From assembly GCA_009927195.1 (NCBI GenBank), contig RFNL01000438.1:1-42156 (forward strand): DNA of 42,156 nt, read 5' to 3'. The position numbers were made by a program, and so were the translations under genes. Origin of the DNA: Betaproteobacteria bacterium (lineage in GTDB: Bacteria; Pseudomonadota; Gammaproteobacteria; Burkholderiales; Burkholderiaceae_C). This document shows, piece by piece, positions 19,475-26,917 of the stretch (position 1 is its first letter; the number at the start of each line of letters is the position of its first letter). The notes under the pieces were generated by a model that ran no database searches, was not told the origin of the DNA, and saw nothing but the letters and a program-made list of their open reading frames with translations.

Positions 19475-20458
19475 ATGAGACGAACATTCATTGCCACCGC
19501 CATTGGCTTGGCCACTGCCTTGGCATTGCCCGCAGTCCAAGCCCAAACCGAAATCCGGGTGTCCACAGCCGCACCCGACACCTCTCCCTTGTCCGATGCT
19601 TTCAGAACCATCAAATCGCGCATGGAAGCCAAGTTTCCAGGGGCCATCAAGGTATCGGTGCACACGGCAAGTGCTTTGTTTCGCCAAGGCACTGAGTTGC
19701 CCGCCATGCAGCGCGGCAATTTGGAGATGGCCAGCCCAGTGACCTTTGAAATTGAGGCCCAATTGCCCGAATACGGCGTGTTCAGCGCCGCATATTTGTT
19801 CCGCGATGCCGATCACCTGATCAAAACATTTCGCAGTGACATTGGCAAAGAGTATTACGAGGATGTGGCCAACAAAATGGGCCTGGTGATTTTGGACACG
19901 GCTTATCTGGGCACCCGCACCATCAACCTGAACAACGATAAGAAAATTGAAAAGCCCAGTGACTTGACGGGCACCAAAATGCGCATGCCACCGGGCGCAT
20001 CCTTTCAAGTTTTGGCCAAGGCCTTGGGTGCAACCCCCGTGGCCATGCCCATCACCGAAGTGTATTTGGGCCTCAAAACTGGGCAGATTGATGCACAAGA
20101 CAACCCGACCAATATGACCCGGGACTGGAAATTTCATGAAGTGACCAAACAAGTGGTGTTGACCAAGCATCTGGTTCAGCCCGTGTTCATCGCCATGGCA
20201 AAACCAGCCTTTGACAAACTCAGTGCTGCGCAGCAAGCCGAGTTGCGTGCCGTCGCGAGGGAAGCCTCTGATACACAAATCGCCAAGACCTTGCAAGACG
20301 AAAAGTCAGCGCTCGATACCTTTCGCAGTGCCAATGTGCGCATCAGCGAACCCGATGCCACGCTGTTCAGAACCACGGTGTTCAAAGAGTACGAAGCCAG
20401 TGGCATGACCGCCAAATGGAAGCCCGGCCTGCTGGCGCGCATCCAAGCGGTCAAGTGA
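19475..20458 (+). CDS. dctP: TRAP transporter substrate-binding protein DctP
   Basis: Signal peptide MRRTFIATAIGLATALALPAVQAQ; GTELPAMQRGNLEMASP, KMRMPPGASFQVLAKALGATPVAMPITEVYLGLKTGQIDAQDNP. Confidence 0.92.
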   Translation: MRRTFIATAIGLATALALPAVQAQTEIRVSTAAPDTSPLSDAFRTIKSRMEAKFPGAIKVSVHTASALFRQGTELPAMQRGNLEMASPVTFEIEAQLPEYGVFSAAYLFRDADHLIKTFRSDIGKEYYEDVANKMGLVILDTAYLGTRTINLNNDKKIEKPSDLTGTKMRMPPGASFQVLAKALGATPVAMPITEVYLGLKTGQIDAQDNPTNMTRDWKFHEVTKQVVLTKHLVQPVFIAMAKPAFDKLSAAQQAELRAVAREASDTQIAKTLQDEKSALDTFRSANVRISEPDATLFRTTVFKEYEASGMTAKWKPGLLARIQAVK

Positions 20459-20470
20459 TGTAAGCCTGGC

Positions 20471-21004
20471 ATGGACATCCAAGCCGTTCGCACCAAAGTT
20501 CACGCATTCAGCCGTTGGGCCGAATGGCTGACGGTGTCCATGTTCATTGGCATATTTGTGCTGTTTGTTGTCTCTGTTTTTCAACGCTATGTGTTGGTCC
20601 AACCCGTCAACTGGGTGGACGAATCCATTTTGATTCTTTTTCTGTGGTCCACCTTTTTGACCGAAGCACTGGTGTTGAGCAACCACGAACAGGTCACTTT
20701 TGATGTGATCTGGGATCAGTGCGGCCCCCAGGGTCGACGAACAATCGGGCTGGTTGCTGCAGCGTTGATCGCCCTGTTATTTGCACTGTCAGCCCCAACC
20801 ATTTGGGGCTATGTGGCCTTTTTGTGGCGCGAGAAAACCAATGCCCTGGAGTGGCGGTTGGACCACGTCTATTTTTGTTTTGTGATTTATTGGCTGGCCG
20901 TGATTGTGCGGGCCGTGGACCGCATTTTTGTGCTGAGCTCCGACCAATGGTCTGAGCATGTCAAGGATCAAACGGTCGATGAAAAAACCAATGTATTGGG
21001 CTGA
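20471..21004 (+). CDS. dctQ: TRAP transporter small permease DctQ
   Basis: Four hydrophobic segments; FVVSVFQRYVLVQPVNWVDESILILFLWSTFLTEALVLSNHEQVTFDV; between dctP and dctM. Confidence 0.88.
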   Translation: MDIQAVRTKVHAFSRWAEWLTVSMFIGIFVLFVVSVFQRYVLVQPVNWVDESILILFLWSTFLTEALVLSNHEQVTFDVIWDQCGPQGRRTIGLVAAALIALLFALSAPTIWGYVAFLWREKTNALEWRLDHVYFCFVIYWLAVIVRAVDRIFVLSSDQWSEHVKDQTVDEKTNVLG

Positions 21005-21022
21005 TGCCCTCGGGAATAGACC

Positions 21023-22318
21023 ATGAGCACAGCCTTGATCGCCATGGGCATTGTGATCTTGGTATGCGCACTGCTTCGGTTTTCCATCGTGCTGATGATG
21101 TTCAGCAGCGGCATTGTTTATCTCTGGGTCAAGGGCCAAGACATCGGATTGATCGTCGATCAGACCTTGAACTCCATGTTCAGCATGTATGTATTGCTGG
21201 CCGTACCGATGTTTATTTTTGCTGGCAATGTGATGAATGCCTCCACGGTGAGCGAGCGCATTTGGAGCGCTGCCGATGTGCTGGTCGGCCGCTTGCGCGG
21301 CGGCATGGGTCATATCACCGTGTTGATGAATGTGGTGATGTCCAGCATGAGTGGCAGTGCCATCAGCGATGCCGCAGGCCCGGGCATGGTGTCGATTCGA
21401 ATGATGGAAAAGGTGGGGAACTATCCCAAAGGCTTGGCGGTGGCCATAGCGGCCGCAGCGTCCTGCCTGGGGCCCATCATTCCACCGTCTATCCCAATGG
21501 TGATTTATGCACTCATCAGCACCGCTTCCTTAGGGGCATTGTTTTTGGCGGGAGTGGTACCCGGCTTGTTGATGGCATTGAGCTTGATGATGTGGATTGC
21601 CATGATTGCCCAAAAGCGCAACTTGTCATTTGGGCAAAAAATATCCTGGTCGCAAGTGCCGCTGGTGCTTTGGCGGGCCGCGCTGCCTTTGACATTGCCG
21701 GTGATGTTGCTCGGTGGCATCTGGTCCGGCGTCTTCAGCCCCACAGAATCAGCGGCAATGGCAGGACTTTGGGCCATCGTGATTGGCGTTTTCATCTACC
21801 GCAATTTGGGCTTGAAAACCTTGATCGCCATTTTCGCCATGTCTGCCCGCCAATCTGCTGTGGTGATGATGTTGATCGCCAGCTCTTTCATCGTCAATTA
21901 CGCGATCACCGCCGAACAAGTGGCCGTTCAATTGGCCGCCTACATTGCCAGCCTGGATTTATCGGCGATTGTGTTCATGTTGCTGGTCAATGTCATGTTT
22001 TTGCTTTTGGGCACGGTGTTGGATGGTGCCGTGATGCTCTTGGTATTTGTCCCGGTGTTGCTACCCACTGTGAATGCTTTGGGCATTGATTTGGTGCAGT
22101 TTGGCGTGGTAGTGATCCTTAATTTCATGATTGCCATGATCACACCCCCTTATGGCCTGATTTTGTTTGTATTGGGTTCCCTCACTGGCGTTCCCATGAA
22201 AGACATCAACCGCGAAATTTGGCAGTTTTGCATCCCCTTGAGTGCTGTGATGTTCTTGATGATATTTTTTCCGTCCATCACGTTATGGCTACCCCGCATG
22301 TTTGGCTACACGGCTTGA
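21023..22318 (+). CDS. dctM: TRAP transporter large permease DctM
   Basis: 431 aa; VPMFIFAGNVMN.., GGMGHITVLMNVVMSSMSGSAISDAAGPGMVSIRMM, AAASCLGPIIPPSIPMVIYA, LGTVLDGAVMLLVFVPVLLP, ITPPYGLILFVLGSLTGVPM. Confidence 0.95.
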   Translation: MSTALIAMGIVILVCALLRFSIVLMMFSSGIVYLWVKGQDIGLIVDQTLNSMFSMYVLLAVPMFIFAGNVMNASTVSERIWSAADVLVGRLRGGMGHITVLMNVVMSSMSGSAISDAAGPGMVSIRMMEKVGNYPKGLAVAIAAAASCLGPIIPPSIPMVIYALISTASLGALFLAGVVPGLLMALSLMMWIAMIAQKRNLSFGQKISWSQVPLVLWRAALPLTLPVMLLGGIWSGVFSPTESAAMAGLWAIVIGVFIYRNLGLKTLIAIFAMSARQSAVVMMLIASSFIVNYAITAEQVAVQLAAYIASLDLSAIVFMLLVNVMFLLLGTVLDGAVMLLVFVPVLLPTVNALGIDLVQFGVVVILNFMIAMITPPYGLILFVLGSLTGVPMKDINREIWQFCIPLSAVMFLMIFFPSITLWLPRMFGYTA

Positions 22319-22330
22319 TCTGTTGACACC

Positions 22331-23062
22331 ATGAAGGCCAGTCCCGTCGCATTTGTCACAGGCGCTGCGCAAGGCATTGGCTTGGCCATCGCCAAACGCC
22401 TGGCCTTCGATGGATTTCAAGTGGTGGCCATGGACCGCCAAGCCGATGTGTTGCGCCAGGCGGTCAAGCCACTCACCGACAGCGGCCTGGCCATTCAAGC
22501 GGCAGTGGCCGATGTGTGCGACCGCGCCAGTGTGCATCAGGCATTGCTGACACAAGACGGCGTGGATGTGATGGTGTGTGCCGCTGGGATTTACAACGAT
22601 GCGCGGTTTTTGGATTTAACCGAACAAAACTTTTCGCAAATGTTGGAGGTCAATGTGGTGGGCACCTTCATCCCAGCCCAAGAAGCCGCACGGCGAATGG
22701 TGTCTGGAGGGCGCATTGTGACCATTTCCTCCAGAGGCGCGCTGGGGGGTACCCGTTTTGCGCATTACGTGGCTTCGAAGTCGGCGGTGATTGGACTTAC
22801 CCGCGCCATGGCCATGGAATTGCGGGACAAAGGAATCGCCGTGAACGCTGTGGCACCAGGGTTCACCGACACACCCATGACGCGTTCCGCCCCACCCGAA
22901 ATGTTCGCGCAATGGGAGGCCTTGGAACCGCGTGGCAAAGCCGCATCGCCGGATGAAATTGCCCATGCGGTGTCATTTTTGGCTTCGCCCCAAACCCATT
23001 TCATCACCGGTCAAACTTTGTTTGTGGATGGTGGAAAGTCATTGGGCGGACTCGGTATTTGA
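22331..23062 (+). CDS. SDR-family oxidoreductase
   Basis: FVTGAAQGIGLAIAKRLA, VCAAGIYND, YVASKSAVIGLTRAMAMELRDKGIAVNAVAPGFTDTPM, ITGQTLFVDGGKSLGG. Confidence 0.92.
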   Translation: MKASPVAFVTGAAQGIGLAIAKRLAFDGFQVVAMDRQADVLRQAVKPLTDSGLAIQAAVADVCDRASVHQALLTQDGVDVMVCAAGIYNDARFLDLTEQNFSQMLEVNVVGTFIPAQEAARRMVSGGRIVTISSRGALGGTRFAHYVASKSAVIGLTRAMAMELRDKGIAVNAVAPGFTDTPMTRSAPPEMFAQWEALEPRGKAASPDEIAHAVSFLASPQTHFITGQTLFVDGGKSLGGLGI

Positions 23063-23218
23063 CCCATCACCGCAAACGCCTGCGCTTCAGGGTGACTGGG
23101 CCAAACGCCAATGCTGGCGTATCCCCGCTGTTCAACCCGTTCAGACTGGGATCAGGATTTTTCAATCCATTGGCTGTGCGACCCTGCTTCTGTCTTTTTC
23201 AAGGCTGTCATGTTGAAC

Positions 23219-23237
23219 GTATCAATGGGCCTGATAC
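23219..23237. promoter_or_regulatory. Inverted repeat GTATCA-ATGGGCC-TGATAC upstream of the DUF1003 gene
   Basis: Perfect 6-bp arms, 7-nt spacer, 56 nt before the DUF1003 start codon. Confidence 0.3.
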
Positions 23238-23292
23238 AGGCATGTGCTAACTTATCGGGGCTTTTGCTTAGAGCCATTATCAGGAAACCGTC

Positions 23293-23853
23293 ATGACCGA
23301 TCCATCTGCCAATCCCAATGTCCATTTCACCCATGCAGAACAACATCTGCTGAATGACTTGCGAAAGCATCGTCAAAGTCACCGCCAAAACAGACACCCT
23401 GTTACCTCGCAGGGGCCGGATTCACCTCCCCCTCTGACGTGGGGGCAAAAAGTGGCAGATCAGGTGGCGGACACCGTGGGTTCATGGCGCTTCATCATCA
23501 TCCAAAGTGCATTGATCCTGGCCTGGATCACCTGGAACACACAAACCCACGCGCCCTGGGATCCGTATCCGTTCATTTTGTTGAACCTGATGTTGTCATT
23601 TCAGGCCGCCTACACCGCTCCGGCCATCATGATGAGCCAAAACCGATTGGCCCAAACCGATCGCAAGCGCGCAGACAACGACTATGAGGTCAATGTCAAA
23701 GCCGAATTAGAGATTGAATTGCTGCACGAAAAGGTGGACCTTCTGCGTGAGCAAGAGCTCAAAATTTTGGCCGATTCCGTGCAAAGACTTTCCAAGCAAA
23801 TCGATGTACTGTTGAGTCAAGCCCCAGACTCAGGCTCACTTGCCCCCAGGTAA
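23293..23853 (+). CDS. DUF1003 domain membrane protein
   Basis: VADTVGSWRFIIIQSALILAWITWN...PWDPYPFILLNLMLSFQAAYTAPAIMMSQNRLAQTDRKRADNDYEVNVKAELEIELLHEKVDLLRE. Confidence 0.88.
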   Translation: MTDPSANPNVHFTHAEQHLLNDLRKHRQSHRQNRHPVTSQGPDSPPPLTWGQKVADQVADTVGSWRFIIIQSALILAWITWNTQTHAPWDPYPFILLNLMLSFQAAYTAPAIMMSQNRLAQTDRKRADNDYEVNVKAELEIELLHEKVDLLREQELKILADSVQRLSKQIDVLLSQAPDSGSLAPR

Positions 23854-24216
23854 TTTGCCACCGCTTTTCACGCACTCATCCAAGGTTTTGAACTCGGTGA
23901 ACTTTTTGGTGCGCTCATAACTGGGGCTGTTTTTGTCATGGCAAATGCCCGAATCAGATTTCTTGACCACCGGCTCTGCGGCCGCTGCGGTTTTGGCAGG
24001 CAAAGTACCCCCACTTTTCACACACTCATCCAAGGTTTTGAATGCGGTGAACTTCTTGGTATTTGCATAACTCGCGCTGGATTTTTCATGACATATGCCT
24101 GAATCCGATTTCTTGACCGCTGGATCGGCGCCATCTTTGGGGTCTGCGGCTTGGGCCAGGCCCAAATACAAGGTCATCAAAACGGCCACTAAGGTTCGAA
24201 TGCTTGTTGTGTTCAT
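23836..24216 (-). CDS. Small secreted protein with two copies of a KKSDSGICH...YxxTKKFTxFKTLDECVKSGGxLP module
   Basis: MNTTSIRTLVAVLMTLYLGLAQA|ADPKDG...; internal 50-aa duplication; 3' end overlaps the convergent DUF1003 gene by 18 bp. Confidence 0.75.
   Translation of the reverse strand: MNTTSIRTLVAVLMTLYLGLAQAADPKDGADPAVKKSDSGICHEKSSASYANTKKFTAFKTLDECVKSGGTLPAKTAAAAEPVVKKSDSGICHDKNSPSYERTKKFTEFKTLDECVKSGGKLPGGK
23851..24130. repeat. Two tandem copies of a 150-bp unit (intragenic)
   Basis: CACTCATCCAAGGTTTTGAA recurs at 23873 and 24023 (period 150 bp) with matching flanks. Confidence 0.85.
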
Positions 24217-24271
24217 GTACAGCTCCATTGGTTGAAAAACAAACCCTTTGATTTTGCCAAATGCAGGCCCA

Positions 24272-26004
24272 TCAAAGTCTCGTGACTCTGACCTGTAACA
24301 CAGCACTTTGCCCATGGGCCAGAGCCGCCAAACAACGGGTGATGGCAGCATTCACATCAAGCGGATCGCTGACCATTTCACCATGTGCGCCAGCGGCCAT
24401 TGCGACCATCGCAAAGTTCATGTCGGGGGCCAAATGGGCTTGGTAGGCTTGGGTCTGTTTGGCCACCCCCTGGGGAAACACGCGCAAGGTGGCTTCCTTC
24501 ACCGCCGCCCAACCGCCGTTGTCCAATATGACCGTGAAAACCGGCAAGCCATATTGCTTGGCCACCGCCAGGCTCGACTGAGGATTGCCAAAATAAAAAG
24601 AGCCATCGCCAGAGAAGGCCACCACACAACGCTCTGGCTTGGCCAGTTTGATGCCCAGCGCCATGCCGGCTGAAAAGCCAAGACCGCCGCCCGCCAAGCC
24701 CACATGCGATCCAGGCACGGTGCGCGGTACTTGCATGGCCACCACTGGCGCGTTGCGAATGGCCTCGTTGAGCACAATGGCGTCCGTTGGGATGGCCCTG
24801 GCCACCGCCGCACACACATGGTGTGGGTTGATTTGACCGATCAGACCAGGGTCACGGGCCAGTTCCAAGGCCCGCTGCTGGCGCTGTTGGTTCTCAATCG
24901 CCATTTCAGCCACCGCGTTTGCGCGGCTTGGGTGAAAGCCGGGTTCAAACGCTGTTGCAAACGCTCCAATATTTGCGACAAGATGCGATGGCTGTCTCCC
25001 GGCATCTTCAGGTGGCGAGGAAAACTCCACATGGGATAACTGCGTTTATCGATGTCAACATCAATGTGGGCCCACCATGTTTGGGGAAGAACCGGCGTGT
25101 CGCGGGGAATCCATGGCACATCCACGTCCACGATCAAACCCACATCTGCCTGTGCCACATGGGCACCCGGCACAAAGCCACCAAAGCAGGGAGAGTCGTG
25201 GGGGATGTTGAGGTCCACTGCGTTGCATTCGATCACCCGAATGCCACCCAGGCGGGCCAAGGCATCCAATATCGCCACTGTGGCCGGGTTGCGACCGCTG
25301 TAGGAGGTGATGATCAAGGGCTTTTGGGCCGCTAACAAGCGGTCCACCACTTGCTCTATGGCCTGCGGGTCGGTACCCAGGGCCGGTGTTGGCCCGTAGG
25401 TCTCGGCCGCAAATGCGTGCATCTGTTCGTCACGCCAATGCTCGGTCAAAGTTTCACGCGCAAAAGTCAGATAAACCGGCCCCTTGGGATCGCTTTGCAT
25501 GACACTGTGGGCGCGGCGCAAGGCCTCCTTGGCGATCACACCAGATGGCAAGTTGTAATCCCATTTGACATATTGGCGCACCAAACTGCCTTGGTCATAG
25601 GGCTCTTGCACAAAGTTGACAAAGGTGTCGCGGGTTCCAGGCAATTCACCGTGCGATGTGTAAGGTGCCCGCCCTGCCATCAACATCAAAGGCAAACGCG
25701 CCTTGGAAATATTGTGAATGCCCATGGCCGCATTCGCTGTGCCCGCATCCACATGGACCAAAACCCCTTGCCCCTGCCCGGTTGCCAAAGCATAGCCAGC
25801 GGCCATGTGAACTGCCGTGTTTTCATGCGGGCACAAAATGGTTTGGGGAAACTTTTTCCCTTGCTGACGCCAAAGCGCCATCTCTTCAATCAAGGGTGCA
25901 TGGTCAGTGCCCAAATTACAAAACAAATAGGACAGGCCCAGGTCGTTGAAGCCTTGGAGCAGATGGTGTGCCGTGGAGTGACCCAGCGGTTCATCCATGC
26001 TCAT
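24272..26004 (-). pseudogene. ThDP-dependent enzyme (acetolactate synthase / benzoylformate decarboxylase-like) split by a single-base frameshift near 24910-24915
   Basis: N-terminal part in frame A (26004 to ~24913: LFCNLGTDHAPLIEE...LCPHENTAVHMAAGYALATGQGQGVLVHVDAGTANA) and C-terminal part in frame B (~24913 to 24272: VAEMAIENQQRQQRALELARDPGLIGQINPHHV...FSGDGSFYFGNPQSSLAVAKQYGLPVFTVILDNGGW). The frames join exactly if one G is added to CGGTGG (minus strand). Confidence 0.8.
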
Positions 26005-26318
26005 GGGTGCGGTCCCCAAGGGGCTGCCAGCATGAGCTTGTTTTCTTGTGACAGGATCATTGGTCGCAATTTGGCCGCGAAGGCCATGAATGCAGGATCG
26101 GCATAGATGCCTGCCCAAAAAGCCCGACGATCTGCATCATCATCAAATTTCCAAACATGAATGAGTTGATTCAATGCGCCCACATCGCCCGTGAAATAGC
26201 CCACCAATTTAGGGGGATGTTTCGCCAAGGCCGCCCAACCCTCGCTGCCATAAAGGGCAACCACTTCTGACATCTTGCCCACAATGACTGTGTAAGTGCG
26301 CAATTCATACAACGCCAT
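26001..26318 (-). CDS. NIPSNAP family protein
   Basis: MALYELRTYTVIVGKMSEVVALYGSEGWAALAKHPPKLVGYFTGDVGALNQLIHVWKFDDDADRRAFWAGIYADPAF; ATGA overlap with the downstream ThDP gene. Confidence 0.85.
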   Translation of the reverse strand: MALYELRTYTVIVGKMSEVVALYGSEGWAALAKHPPKLVGYFTGDVGALNQLIHVWKFDDDADRRAFWAGIYADPAFMAFAAKLRPMILSQENKLMLAAPWGPHP

Positions 26319-26650
26319 GATGACTCCTTGTGCTTTGAATTTATCTTACCAAAGGCCTTGCGAAACCACCCATTGTCGGTCGTGCCCACGGCGAACCCTT
26401 GCGATCGGCACAGCACCCTGGCATTTCGCCGCACCCCAAGCCAAGATGGCGCACAGGGCAATGACCCCCACATTTGATCTATCCCCCGCGTCAACCTGCT
26501 CAGACACACCTTGCCGGTGATGGACACCCACAAGATAAGCCGCATCACCTCCCATCAACACCCGGGCGGCGCTGTTCAAGCAGTTTGATCGTGCAGGTGG
26601 ATTCAAAACGGTCTAGCCAAGGATGAAATTCGATATCGGTCTAATCTGAC

Positions 26651-26678
26651 TGCAGTTGAGTATTCATGCTCAATTGCA
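26651..26678. promoter_or_regulatory. 10-bp-stem hairpin TGCAGTTGAG-TATTCATG-CTCAATTGCA (one G/T wobble) in the intergenic region
   Basis: Inverted repeat read directly; lies in the ~600-bp gap between the divergent NIPSNAP and TerB-like genes. Confidence 0.4.
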
Positions 26679-26917
26679 AAATATTTTGTGGATACAAAGC
26701 CAGTGGCTGGCTGAATTTATTTTCCAAAAATACACGGATTCACGCCCAAAAAGGCAGATTATTGTGAGCCTTTGAGAGCCCAAATGAGCGATTGAGGGTG
26801 TTCTTGCAGACCGGATCACTAACCTGACTGCATGTTCAAAGTCCAAATGGATGGCCCCAAAGCGTTTCGCACAAATGCGGGGCCTGCCTTTTCGGTCGCC
26901 CTTTTGGAGGCGTATCA

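Noticed and set aside
21004-22089. 361-aa plus ORF overlapping dctM
   Set aside because: Out-of-frame shadow of dctM; His/Arg/Cys-rich composition and no family features.
24905-24920. Programmed -1 ribosomal frameshift in the ThDP gene
   Set aside because: No slippery heptamer or obvious downstream structure; a simple one-base deletion or sequencing error explains the data better.
26346-26606. 86-aa minus ORF (MNPPARSNCLNSAARVLMGGDAAYLV...) in the intergenic gap
   Set aside because: No recognisable domain and no clear RBS; could be a decayed fragment but not supportable from sequence alone.
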